A stretch of DNA of 64,000 nucleotides from Pseudomonas pudica. GTDB taxonomy: Bacteria > Pseudomonadota > Gammaproteobacteria > Pseudomonadales > Pseudomonadaceae. The notes below the pieces were generated by a model. It was not told where the DNA came from, did no database searches, and saw only the letters and a list, made by a program, of their open reading frames with translations. The position numbers and the translations under genes are program-made. Position 1 is the first letter of the stretch. Every line of letters starts with the position of its first letter. The stretch covers positions 124,001 through 188,000 of the forward strand of contig NZ_JADLJS010000001.1 of the NCBI RefSeq assembly GCF_015680405.1. Direction: 5' to 3'. Of the stretch, positions 1 through 8,158 are shown piece after piece.

Positions 1-31
1 AAACATTCCCAATGAGATGATTCGATCAACC

Positions 32-48
32 GATAACCCTGGGTTATC
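32..48. repeat. 17-bp perfect inverted repeat
   Basis: Two 8-base arms (GATAACCC and GGGTTATC) flank a single T. It lies downstream of the IclR gene that ends at 87. No T-run follows on either strand, so it is a poor intrinsic terminator. It may be an operator for a gene left of the window. The structure is seen directly; the role is a guess. Confidence 0.5.
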
Positions 49-86
49 AGCTGGCTAATTCAGCGCCTGATTGTTAATCGTAAAAC

Positions 87-881
87 TCATTCCACCGCAA
101 TGGATCTGCGCGGCCATACCGTACCTAGCTTGTTCGCAGCATCCTGGAGCAACGCATGCAGGTCGTGGTACCGGTCTGGATGCATACGCAACACTGGGCC
201 GGCGATACTCATGGTCCCAACGACTGTGCCGGATGGAACCATGTTCACTGGCACCGCCATTGCCCATATGCCTGCCTCCGCTTCCTCCACAACCAGCCCG
301 TAGCCACGTGCTCGGGTTTCAGCAAGGTCGGATAGCAAGCGTTCGACAGTGTTGATAGCCCGAGGGCCCTTGCCGATACCTCGTTCTTTGCCCAAACCGC
401 CGCGGATGGCAATTTCAACCGCTTGCTCGTCAGGCATGGAAGCGAGCCAGGCTTTACCGTTGGCGGTGGCGTATGGATTGATGGGCTGATCCATGGCTGG
501 CGAGTACATCAATCCAGGCGCAGCGCCTTGAGCAGAGGCCAGCCAGGACAAGCCGCCCTCGCAGACGGCAGTCACGCGCACCAGCTCACGGGATGCAGAC
601 GCCACCTCCTCAATAATCGGCTGAACGAGCTCAGGCAACCCAATGCCATTCAAATACCGCTGCCCCAGCAGCGCCAACTTGAGAGTCAGACGGTATTGGG
701 ATGTAGCCTCATGCTGCTCAGCCCACCCCTGGTCGACCAACTGCGCAAGCACACGATGTGCCGGTCCCTTTTCCATCCCCAGCTCACCGGCGATATCGGA
801 CATTCGCATCCAGCGGGCCTCTCGAGCCAGCAGCTCTATCGCTTCCAGGCAGCGGTCAACAGCACCCTTGGCAACTCTCAT
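87..881 (-). CDS. IclR-family transcriptional regulator (copy 1)
   Basis: A 264-residue regulator with an N-terminal winged helix-turn-helix (about residues 8-60, with GELGMEKGPAHRVLAQL as the recognition region) and a C-terminal IclR effector domain ending near residue 255. The start MRVAKGAVDRC is chosen because the close paralogue at 4547-5341 starts with the same motif; an upstream in-frame Met at 914 would add 11 residues of no similarity. It follows the LysR gene on the same strand, with a palindromic candidate operator at 929-942 in the gap. IclR proteins usually sense a catabolic intermediate, and the neighbours suggest it controls the hydratase/hydrolase/transporter genes. The family call is sure; the ligand is unknown. 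Confidence 0.92.
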   Translation of the reverse strand: MRVAKGAVDRCLEAIELLAREARWMRMSDIAGELGMEKGPAHRVLAQLVDQGWAEQHEATSQYRLTLKLALLGQRYLNGIGLPELVQPIIEEVASASRELVRVTAVCEGGLSWLASAQGAAPGLMYSPAMDQPINPYATANGKAWLASMPDEQAVEIAIRGGLGKERGIGKGPRAINTVERLLSDLAETRARGYGLVVEEAEAGIWAMAVPVNMVPSGTVVGTMSIAGPVLRMHPDRYHDLHALLQDAANKLGTVWPRRSIAVE

Positions 882-928
882 AGAATTTTCTCGACTAGGT
901 ATCAACAGCCCCAATCATACGTGACGCG

Positions 929-942
929 GTTCTTTTTGGAAC
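929..942. promoter_or_regulatory. Candidate IclR operator GTTC-N6-GAAC
   Basis: A 4+4 palindrome with a 6-base spacer lies about 50 bases upstream of the copy-1 IclR start. Sequence around it (GCGGTTC...GGAACACGG) closely resembles the site at 5390-5403 in front of copy 2. Conservation in front of two paralogous regulators suggests autoregulation. This is inference from sequence only. Confidence 0.45.
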
Positions 943-975
943 ACGGTCGCAGTCATTGCTGTTGATCCACGTTCG

Positions 976-1947
976 TCAGTCGTCAGAGCCCTCGAGCGCT
1001 TCGCGGCGTCGCCGCGCGCCTTCTATCAGTACTTCAACAAATAGACGACCTGCAGCGCTCAATGGCTCGTCCTTGCGCGTCACCACGCCGTACTCCAGTG
1101 GCGGAAGCGGTAGTGGGCTGGGTAATTCCTTGAGCTGCCCATTTGCCAGCTGTACGGCAACCATCGGGCGCGGCAATACCGCAATCATTGGCGCAGCTTG
1201 CAGCAACTGCAGGAAAACTGGCATCGAGATGGTCTCGACACTGTCCGACGGCGTAGTGATGCCGACAATTTTGAACGCCTGCTCCAAACGGTTGCGGATT
1301 GGCGTGCCCAGCGGGTACAACACCCAAGGCCAGGCGCTCAGAGACTCAGGCGAAATGCTAGTGTCCAGGTTGAGCGGGTGGGTGCTATTCACTACCAAGC
1401 TGAAAGGCTCAGGCTCCAATGGCTGGAAATCGAATAACTGTTCGAAGCGGGCTTCTGTGAAACGGCCGATCATGATATCGAGCTTGTTCTGCTCCAGCAT
1501 TGCCAGCAGGTGATCGCTTGACTGCTCGATGACTTCGATAGACAGCAACGGACTACGCGCCTTGATGGCCGCAATTGCTTGCGGCAATACCTGAGCGGTG
1601 GACGCGAAGATCCCACCGACGCGCAAAAAACCATGCCCACCATTGCGCAGACGATTGACCTGGTCGACAAATTGTTGCGACTCGGCCAACGCATTTTGAG
1701 CGTACCGCACAACGTATTCGCCCAATTCGGTGGGCGGCATGCTACGCGAAAGGCGCTCGAACAAGGCGAAGCCAAACTGCTGCTCCAAGTCTCGCAACAT
1801 CTTGCTGAGGGCGGGCTGACTAAGATTCATGAGCGTAGCGGTGGCGTGCATGTTACGAGTGCGAGCAAGGGTATCTATCAGCACCAGATGCTTGTAGCGT
1901 ATCCAGTTGCAAAAGCTGGCATGGGTAATGTCCGGCGGCATCAGCAA
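976..1947 (-). CDS. LysR-family transcriptional regulator
   Basis: A 323-residue LysR regulator. The N-terminal HTH spans about residues 17-76 (YKHLVLIDTLARTRNMHATATLM, then SQPALSKMLRDLEQQFG) and the substrate-binding domain about residues 105-310. The layout resembles the GbpR/PcaQ type, which has a longer N-terminus than typical LysR proteins. Met1 and Met3 are both possible starts. It lies 188 bases downstream of the unknown-function gene at 2136-2828 on the same strand, so it may be the last gene but one of that operon or have its own promoter in the gap. It probably senses an intermediate of the surrounding catabolic pathway; which one is unknown. Confidence 0.9.
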   Translation of the reverse strand: MLMPPDITHASFCNWIRYKHLVLIDTLARTRNMHATATLMNLSQPALSKMLRDLEQQFGFALFERLSRSMPPTELGEYVVRYAQNALAESQQFVDQVNRLRNGGHGFLRVGGIFASTAQVLPQAIAAIKARSPLLSIEVIEQSSDHLLAMLEQNKLDIMIGRFTEARFEQLFDFQPLEPEPFSLVVNSTHPLNLDTSISPESLSAWPWVLYPLGTPIRNRLEQAFKIVGITTPSDSVETISMPVFLQLLQAAPMIAVLPRPMVAVQLANGQLKELPSPLPLPPLEYGVVTRKDEPLSAAGRLFVEVLIEGARRRREALEGSDD

Positions 1948-2135
1948 CGGGTCTCAGACGGATGGAAAAGGCGGCGCTGCGCTGACACGTTGCGTGTCGG
2001 GCTGCGAAGACCAGTATCGCACGGGAAAATAAAAAATGAGCGCGCCAACGGCAAAGCGTAAACAGCTTGCCGAGGCGCGCCCAGAAGAGGAAACACGCAC
2101 ACACTGCCTACAGCATCACTGCAGGCCAGCACAAC

Positions 2136-2828
2136 TTATCCCGCGCTGGAAGGTGTCTTGCAGCGGGTGTATTCCAGCTGATAAAGCGTGGTCGAGAGGT
2201 GCTGAGCGCTGTCTAGCAGGTTGCCAAGCTCCCCAATCAACCTTTCTCTGACATGCCCGACATAATCAGCGGCACAACCCTCGACCATGATGATCCAGGA
2301 CGGAATTTCGGTGCCTTCCGATCGCGCCTTTTTCTCCGCAGTCTCGACTTTGCTGACAGCTTCATCGGCAGTGCACAAGTGCACACCGGTGATCCCTTGC
2401 GCATCGGCTAGCGGCGGCAACACTCGATCACGCAAGGCGTGCAGAACATCCGTGTAGCGCTCGGCGGCAACATTGAATCGCAGCGTTACCAGATAAGCGC
2501 CATTACCCACGCCGGCCGTGTAATGTACGTCGCAAATTGACCGGGCGACATTCCGGTAGGACTGCACGACCTTCTGCGTCCATGGCGTCGGCGCGTTCAG
2601 GCGAGCCAGATAATCTGGCCCTCCCAGCACTTGCACGGAATCAGCTTCGTACAGGTTGAAATAGACAGGCCCTGCATCAAGCGCAATGTATCGTCGCCCG
2701 CGCTGAAACCCCGGGATCGCTGCACGTTCGGGCATGTGCTCACGGTTATGCCATTCGTAGAACTCATCCCGTGCTTCCGGCAGAAGGTCATGCCAAATTG
2801 CAACTACACCTGTTCCTGCAAAACTCAT
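2136..2828 (-). CDS. Unknown-function protein, probable duplicated dimeric alpha/beta-barrel fold
   Basis: A 230-residue protein with no signal peptide or membrane segment. The opening region with FYEWHNREHMPERAAIPGF resembles the start of EthD/Dabb-type ferredoxin-like domains, where a W-H-x-x-E-H pattern is common. A second half (about residues 105-220) appears to repeat the fold. The ATG has a GGAG site seven bases upstream. It is the third gene of the IclR-hydratase-hydrolase set, 15 bases after the hydrolase, which argues for a role in the same pathway, perhaps as a small-substrate-binding or ring-modifying enzyme. The reaction is unknown. Confidence 0.75.
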   Translation of the reverse strand: MSFAGTGVVAIWHDLLPEARDEFYEWHNREHMPERAAIPGFQRGRRYIALDAGPVYFNLYEADSVQVLGGPDYLARLNAPTPWTQKVVQSYRNVARSICDVHYTAGVGNGAYLVTLRFNVAAERYTDVLHALRDRVLPPLADAQGITGVHLCTADEAVSKVETAEKKARSEGTEIPSWIIMVEGCAADYVGHVRERLIGELGNLLDSAQHLSTTLYQLEYTRCKTPSSAG

Positions 2829-2843
2829 GTCTTTTCTCCGGAA

Positions 2844-3737
2844 TCAATCAACGTTAGGGTGACGGCCCGCAACCCAGGCAGCGCCCATCTGCGCCACATA
2901 CGGTACGACCGTAACGGACTGCTCACCTAAACCAGTACCGCCGACGCGCATGACGTCTCCAGCCTTGAGGAACACATTGGGGGTCTGCCCCAAGCCAACG
3001 CCTGGCGGCGTACCGGTGATGATCACGTCACCTGGCATCAGCGCCATGAATCGGCTCAGGTAGGACACGATGTGCGCGACGCCGAAAATCATGGTCTTGG
3101 TGTTGCCATTCTGGAAACGCTTTCCATTCACTTCGAGCCAGAGATCAAGGTTCTGCGGATCTGGGATCTCATCGCGAGTTACCAGCCATGGCCCCAATGG
3201 CGCGAAGGAGAAGCTGCTCTTGCCCTTGGTCCACTGCCCTTCGAATTCGAGTTGGTAGGCCCTTTCGGACAGATCGTTGACCAAGCAGTAACCGGCAACA
3301 TGATCCAACGCTTTACTTTCCTCGACATGCCAGGCAGGCGAACCGATCACGATCGCCAGCTCGACCTCCCAATCAAGTTTCTTCGCATCGTTCGGCAGAA
3401 TAACGGGGTCGTTTGGACCACTAATGGAACCGGTGTGCTTGTTGAACACCACAGGCTGACTCGGGATAGGGGTATTTGTTTCAGCGGCATGGTCGGAGTA
3501 ATTGAGGCCGATACATACCAGGTTTGGCACATTGCCTACGCACGGCCCCAAACGGGTGCCGGCCGGCACCAATGGCAGGGACTCAAGATCGACGCCCCGC
3601 AGTTTGTCGATACTTGACGGCGACAGCGCCACAGCATCGATATCATCCACGATGCCAGAAAGATCCCTGACCTGTCCTTGAGCATCCAAAATTCCAGGCA
3701 GTTCTTGTCCTGGCAGACCGAAACGAACCAAGCGCAT
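2844..3737 (-). CDS. Fumarylacetoacetate hydrolase (FAH) family protein
   Basis: A 297-residue FAH-family enzyme. The short N-terminal domain (residues 1-70) is followed by the catalytic domain beginning at VCIGLNYSDHAAE. Metal ligands expected in the family are visible: the E-x-E pair in LDWEVELAIVIG and the Asp in CLVNDLSER, and the ending motif GDVIITGTPPGVG is present. Such enzymes cleave C-C bonds of 2,4-diketo acids or acylpyruvates, or act as isomerases in meta-cleavage and sugar-acid pathways. The ATG lies four bases after the hydratase stop, with its GAGGAG ribosome site inside that gene's end, so the two are probably translationally coupled. The exact substrate is not determinable. 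Confidence 0.9.
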   Translation of the reverse strand: MRLVRFGLPGQELPGILDAQGQVRDLSGIVDDIDAVALSPSSIDKLRGVDLESLPLVPAGTRLGPCVGNVPNLVCIGLNYSDHAAETNTPIPSQPVVFNKHTGSISGPNDPVILPNDAKKLDWEVELAIVIGSPAWHVEESKALDHVAGYCLVNDLSERAYQLEFEGQWTKGKSSFSFAPLGPWLVTRDEIPDPQNLDLWLEVNGKRFQNGNTKTMIFGVAHIVSYLSRFMALMPGDVIITGTPPGVGLGQTPNVFLKAGDVMRVGGTGLGEQSVTVVPYVAQMGAAWVAGRHPNVD

Positions 3738-3740
3738 ACG

Positions 3741-4550
3741 TTACTCCTCAATCGTTGAGAAAAAGACAGACAGGGATCCTGCCTTGCCAAACTGGATATC
3801 CAGTGACTGGTTGGTGGGAACTTCCAGCACCCCGGCATAAGAGCCGGTGATCACGACCTGACCGGCGTGCAGATCGATGCCACGTGCAGAGAGAAAATTT
3901 GCGAGCCAGACCATCGGCGAAACCGGGTCTTGATCCGGGTGAGCGCCGGCAATGCTCAGAGGGTCGGCCCCCTCATGACTTAGCGTAATATCGAGGTGAG
4001 TGGGCAGATGGGTCGAACCCAGTGAAAAAGCCCGCGGCCCGAGGACTAGCCCATGGTTGAACAGCCCGTCAGCCAGTAGGTGCTCGAACGTCACCTTTTG
4101 CGGATCGATGTATCGACAATCAATGACCTCAAGGGCGAGGTGCACCTGACTGATCGAGCGGATGATGTCATCGGCCGTGTACGGCGCCGACCGGGCAGGA
4201 AGGTCCGCGCCCAACACGCAGGCGAGTTCGGGTTCGATTTTTACCTTGGAAGTAGCAATACCGAGGGGGTACTGCTCACCGCTCACGATGCTATCGGTGT
4301 AGAGAGGTGCGACTATCCACTTGCCAGGTTTGGGCAATGCACATTTCCATCCGCCTACTTTCTTCCCTGCCAGCACACCTACATGCTGCTGTATCTCGAA
4401 GCCTTGCTCGAGGCTCAGTAAGGCCTCATCACAGGGCAAGGCCTCTAAACGATTACCCGATTGACGCGCATTCACAAGATGTGAGGCGGCTTGCAGAAGG
4501 CTTGATTTAGCCGCATCAGCTGGCTGACTGTACTGATTCATAACATTCAT
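3741..4550 (-). CDS. 2-oxopent-4-enoate hydratase-like (MhpD-type) enzyme
   Basis: A 269-residue member of the hydratase/decarboxylase branch of the FAH superfamily. Typical elements are GKKVGGWKCALP near residue 72, KIEPELACVLG with the metal-binding Glu residues, LALEVIDCRY, and the closing GQVVITGSYAGV. The ATG at 4550 overlaps the upstream IclR stop as ATGA, a sign of translational coupling, and is therefore preferred over the Met at 4577 or 4541. In meta-cleavage pathways such enzymes add water to 2-hydroxypentadienoate-type acids. No ring-cleavage dioxygenase is present here, so the substrate is probably a diketo or enoyl acid made another way. Confidence 0.85.
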   Translation of the reverse strand: MNVMNQYSQPADAAKSSLLQAASHLVNARQSGNRLEALPCDEALLSLEQGFEIQQHVGVLAGKKVGGWKCALPKPGKWIVAPLYTDSIVSGEQYPLGIATSKVKIEPELACVLGADLPARSAPYTADDIIRSISQVHLALEVIDCRYIDPQKVTFEHLLADGLFNHGLVLGPRAFSLGSTHLPTHLDITLSHEGADPLSIAGAHPDQDPVSPMVWLANFLSARGIDLHAGQVVITGSYAGVLEVPTNQSLDIQFGKAGSLSVFFSTIEE

Positions 4551-5341
4551 ACCTGCGCACTGGATTGTCGAGGCCATACCGTACCGAGCTTGTTTGCCGC
4601 ATCCTCGAGCAAGGCATATAAATCACCATAACGGTCCGGATGCATACGCAAGACCGGGCCCGCGATGCTCATGGTTCCAACCACGGTGCCAGACGGGATC
4701 ATCTTCACCGGAACCGCAATCGCCCATACACCAGCCTCGGCCTCTTCCACCACAAGGCCATAACCGCGGATTCTGGTTGCGGCCAGTTCGGACAGCAGGC
4801 GCTCGACAGTATTGATAGCCCGCGGACCTTTCCCGACGCCCTGGTCTTTACCCAGACCGTCGCGAATAGCAATTTCAACGGCTAATTCATCCGGCATCGA
4901 GGCCAGCCAAGCCTTTCCATTAGCGGTGGTGTATAGATTGATAGGCTGGTCCATGGCAGGCGAGTACATCAGCCCTGGTGCTGCGCCCTGGGCTGAGGCA
5001 AGCCAAGCCAGTCCCCGCTCGCACACCACCGTGAGGCGAACCAACTCATGGGATACGGACGCTACGCCTTCAATGATGGGCTGAACCAGTTCGGGCAAGC
5101 CGATACCGTCCAGATACCTCTGCCCCAGAAGGGCCAGCTTGAGCGTCAGCCGGTAGTGCGACGTTGCTTCATCCTGCTCCACCCACCCCTGCTCCACCAA
5201 CTGCGCAAGCACTCGGTGAGCGGGACCTTTTTCCATACCCAGTTCACCTGCAATATCGGACATTCGCATCCATCGAGCCGTACGCGCCAGCAACTCAATA
5301 GCTTCAAGGCATCGGTCGACAGCACCTTTTACAACTCTCAT
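4547..5341 (-). CDS. IclR-family transcriptional regulator (copy 2)
   Basis: A 264-residue regulator strongly similar along its whole length to the IclR gene at 87-881; the two differ mostly by conservative changes. It has the N-terminal winged HTH and C-terminal effector domain. It heads the minus-strand operon: its stop overlaps the start of the hydratase gene. It diverges from the MHS transporter at 5559, and the 217-base gap holds two related candidate operator sequences. It most likely controls both directions and responds to the transported substrate or an early intermediate. Confidence 0.93.
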   Translation of the reverse strand: MRVVKGAVDRCLEAIELLARTARWMRMSDIAGELGMEKGPAHRVLAQLVEQGWVEQDEATSHYRLTLKLALLGQRYLDGIGLPELVQPIIEGVASVSHELVRLTVVCERGLAWLASAQGAAPGLMYSPAMDQPINLYTTANGKAWLASMPDELAVEIAIRDGLGKDQGVGKGPRAINTVERLLSELAATRIRGYGLVVEEAEAGVWAIAVPVKMIPSGTVVGTMSIAGPVLRMHPDRYGDLYALLEDAANKLGTVWPRQSSAQV

Positions 5342-5389
5342 AGGCTTTATCTCGACTGAAGATCAATAGCGTAAGCGATTCGTTACCAT

Positions 5390-5536
5390 GTTCTAGTTGG
5401 AACGCGGTTACAATAATAATCACCATTCGAACGCCGCGTCAACGTCAGCTGATGGATTCGTATGACCAGAAGACGTCACTTGACAAAGCCGTGGTCCGGG
5501 AACAACATTTCATCTGGAACGTCGTTACAATAACAA
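5390..5536. promoter_or_regulatory. Divergent control region with two related candidate IclR sites
   Basis: The palindrome GTTC-N6-GAAC at 5390-5403 is continued by a stretch reading GCGGTTACAATAA. A near-repeat, GGAACGTCGTTACAATAA, lies at 5516-5533, only 40 bases upstream of the transporter start, where the left arm is weaker. One copy is close to the IclR start and one to the transporter start, as expected for a shared regulator of divergent genes. The repeats are seen directly; binding is inferred. Confidence 0.5.
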
Positions 5537-5558
5537 AATTACGGTACCGGAGACATTT

Positions 5559-6992
5559 ATGAGCCAAGGCATCCAGAGCGATCCAGCCCTCAAGCGCCAG
5601 TCAGGGAAAGCCGCAGCAAGCGGCTGGATTGGCTCGGCGTTGGAGTATTACGACTTCTTCATCTACGCCACTGCGGCAGCCCTGCTTTTTCCGCAGCTGT
5701 TCTTCCCAACAGATAACCCAACGGTTGGCATCATCGTTTCATTGGCAAGCTTCGGCGTCGGCTACATTGCGCGGCCGATTGGGGCAGTGGTATTAGGGCA
5801 CCTGGGCGACCGCCATGGCCGCAAAACTGTATTGGTCTACTGCATGTTCCTGATGGGCTTCTCGACCATGTGCATCGGCCTGCTTCCGACCTATCAACAG
5901 ATCGGCATCTGGGCACCGGCAATATTGATCACTCTGCGCCTGATTCAAGGCTTCGCGGTTGCCGGTGAAGTGTCATGTGCAAGCTCAATGACCCTGGAGC
6001 ACGCACCTGACGGACGACGCGGCTATTTCGCGAGCTTTACACTTCAAGGCGTACAAGCCGGACAACTGCTAGCCGCTGCTGTTTTCCTGCCACTTGCCCA
6101 GTTCATGCCTGCAGATGACTTTGCTTCCTGGGGTTGGCGAATTCCGTTCCTCCTCAGCGCTGTAGTACTTGTGGTCGGATGGATCATCCGTCGTGAGGTA
6201 CATGAGGCCCCGGTCTTCGCTGAAGCACAAGCAGAGGATAAGCCTCGCAAATTGCCTGTGGTCGAAGTGCTCACCCAAAGCTGGAAGGATGTACTGCGCG
6301 TGATCTGCATGGCGCTCTCCGCAGTACTCGCAATCCTTGCCTCCGTGTTCGGTGCCACGTATGCGGTCCAGCCCGCTTACGGCATTGGCTTCCCTTCCGG
6401 GCTGTTCATGTGGATTCCAGTGCTCGGCAACCTGTGCGCGGTCATCCTGATTCCATTCGTTGGCAAACTTTCTGACAGAATTGGGCGTCGCCCCCCAGTG
6501 ATTGTGGGCGTGCTCTGCGGCGGACTCCTGTCCTTCGCGTACCTCTACGCGATCAGTATCCACAATCTCTGGCTGTCCCTGATCCTCTCGCTTCTTATGT
6601 GGGGCGTGGCTTACCAAGGCTTCAATGGTGTTTTCCCAAGCATGTTCCCAGAGCTGTTCCGCACCCGCGTTCGCGTTACCGGCATGGCTATCGGTCAAAA
6701 CATCGGCGTGGCGTGCACTGCATTTCTACCTGCCCTGTTCGTTTCGGTTGCACCGCCCGGCACCGAAAATATCCCGCTGAAAATTGGAGCGCTGACTTTT
6801 GGCATTTGTGTGATCTGCGCAATTGCAGCGTTTACGACTCGGGAAACCTTCCGTGTTCGCCTGAGCGAACTTGGCGACCCCAATGCGGTGCCGATGTCGA
6901 AGGAGGAATACGAACTGCTGCGGGAAAAATCCAACCCCAAGACCCATCACAACGCCTCGAGCCAAGCGCTTAAAATCACACCGAACACCTAG
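5559..6992 (+). CDS. MFS transporter, metabolite:H+ symporter (MHS) family
   Basis: A 477-residue, twelve-helix major-facilitator protein. ASGWIGSALEYYDFFIYATAA at the first helix is the hallmark of the MHS branch (ShiA, KgtP, ProP, citrate transporters). The loop 2-3 motif GHLGDRHGRKT and its second-half counterpart GKLSDRIGRRPP are intact. The ATG has a GGAG site eight bases upstream. It diverges from the IclR-hydratase operon and precedes a shikimate-dehydrogenase-like gene, so uptake of a small organic acid or cyclitol acid across the inner membrane is likely. Shikimate or quinate is one candidate only. It ends in a polar cytoplasmic tail of about 45 residues. Confidence 0.9.
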   Translation: MSQGIQSDPALKRQSGKAAASGWIGSALEYYDFFIYATAAALLFPQLFFPTDNPTVGIIVSLASFGVGYIARPIGAVVLGHLGDRHGRKTVLVYCMFLMGFSTMCIGLLPTYQQIGIWAPAILITLRLIQGFAVAGEVSCASSMTLEHAPDGRRGYFASFTLQGVQAGQLLAAAVFLPLAQFMPADDFASWGWRIPFLLSAVVLVVGWIIRREVHEAPVFAEAQAEDKPRKLPVVEVLTQSWKDVLRVICMALSAVLAILASVFGATYAVQPAYGIGFPSGLFMWIPVLGNLCAVILIPFVGKLSDRIGRRPPVIVGVLCGGLLSFAYLYAISIHNLWLSLILSLLMWGVAYQGFNGVFPSMFPELFRTRVRVTGMAIGQNIGVACTAFLPALFVSVAPPGTENIPLKIGALTFGICVICAIAAFTTRETFRVRLSELGDPNAVPMSKEEYELLREKSNPKTHHNASSQALKITPNT

Positions 6993-7005
6993 ATTCCTTG
7001 CGGTC

Positions 7006-7038
7006 AGTCCGCTGTGCATTTGCTCTGCACAGCGGACT
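7006..7038 (+). terminator. 13-bp hairpin between transporter and dehydrogenase genes
   Basis: Perfect 13-base arms (AGTCCGCTGTGCA and its complement) flank a 7-base loop just after the transporter stop. There is no T-run, so it may be a Rho-assisted terminator, a processing site or an mRNA stabiliser that uncouples transporter and dehydrogenase levels. Confidence 0.5.
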
Positions 7039-7140
7039 GGACACAATGGCAATCGATGCGCGCCTATAGAAGCAGACCGCGGCCTGCAGACTGGCAATAG
7101 CCGCGTACCCAACCATCTACTGCAGGCTCAGCAGGATCAC

Positions 7141-7965
7141 ATGCATCCACTCATCACCGGCAGCACGCGCATTTATGGATTGATTGGTGATCCACTAAAA
7201 AGCGCCAAATCCCCCATGCTGTTGAATCGGCTATTCGCTGAAGCACAAGCCGACGCAGTTTGCATTCCACTGGAGGTCGGCCCCCAAAGCTTGGCCGATT
7301 TTGTCAAAGGTGTGCGCACTGTGCGCAACCTCGCCGGGCTTCTCGTCACCATGCCCCACAAGCAAGCGATGCTTGATGTCGTGGACGTCCTTCACCCCAC
7401 CGCGCGCCAGATCGGCGCAATCAATGTGGTCCGCTGCGACAAGGATGGGCGCTGGGAGGGGGCTGTATTCGACGGGCTTGGCTGCGTACTGGGCATGCAG
7501 CGCCACGGCGTTTCCTTGCTTGGTAAATCTGTACTACTGGTCGGCGCAGGTGGCTCGGGAAGAGCCATCGCGTTTGCCGTCGCCGCAGCTGGCGCTCGCT
7601 CGCTGATCATTTCAGACCTGGACCCCAACCGCGCCGCTGACCTGGCGCACTGCGTCGCCCAGGAGGGTTCGTGCGAGGTGCATGCCGGCTTGCCAGACCC
7701 CACAGGCCACGACATCCTGATCAATGCCACCCCGCTTGGCATGAACCCCGATGATCCGATGCCTATAAAAGCAGATCAGCTCAATTCCGCCATGGTAGTG
7801 GTCGATATCATCACCCGACCCGAGCCGACCGCCTTGCTGCTTGAGGCGCAATCGCGGGGCTGCAAGACCCTTGATGGTCAACCCATGCATGTGGGCCAGG
7901 CATTGCTGGCACTCAGCTTCCTGGGTTTCGAAGATATTGAGCGTCGATACTCGACAGGATTGTAG
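7141..7965 (+). CDS. Shikimate dehydrogenase-like (AroE-family) oxidoreductase
   Basis: A 274-residue AroE-family protein. The N-terminal substrate domain keeps the S-x-K-S-P segment and the catalytic Lys74 in VTMPHK. The NADP domain has GAGGSGRA near residue 140. Two positions that normally contact shikimate are altered: the usual NVT before the catalytic Lys is LVT, and the usual NTD motif reads VFD (GAVFDGLG), keeping only the Asp. This fits a catabolic paralogue with a changed substrate rather than the biosynthetic enzyme. The ATG at 7141 is preferred because the family starts here (PLITGSTRIYGLIGDP). Quinate/shikimate or an amino/keto analogue are possible substrates. Confidence 0.85.
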   Translation: MHPLITGSTRIYGLIGDPLKSAKSPMLLNRLFAEAQADAVCIPLEVGPQSLADFVKGVRTVRNLAGLLVTMPHKQAMLDVVDVLHPTARQIGAINVVRCDKDGRWEGAVFDGLGCVLGMQRHGVSLLGKSVLLVGAGGSGRAIAFAVAAAGARSLIISDLDPNRAADLAHCVAQEGSCEVHAGLPDPTGHDILINATPLGMNPDDPMPIKADQLNSAMVVVDIITRPEPTALLLEAQSRGCKTLDGQPMHVGQALLALSFLGFEDIERRYSTGL

Positions 7966-8158
7966 AAATTTCGCCCCTCCCCGGCTAGCGCCACGCACCC
8001 CACCAAAACGAAACTTACTTCCGTTCATAATCATCTCATGCTAGCTTGTTTGGCAATCTCGGGGATGTCACTTGCACGCTGCTCCGACGGGGCTCGACCC
8101 GCAACCTCGATGGCACCGACAAGCGCCTCAAACATATTTGTTAATAAGGAATGAATGT

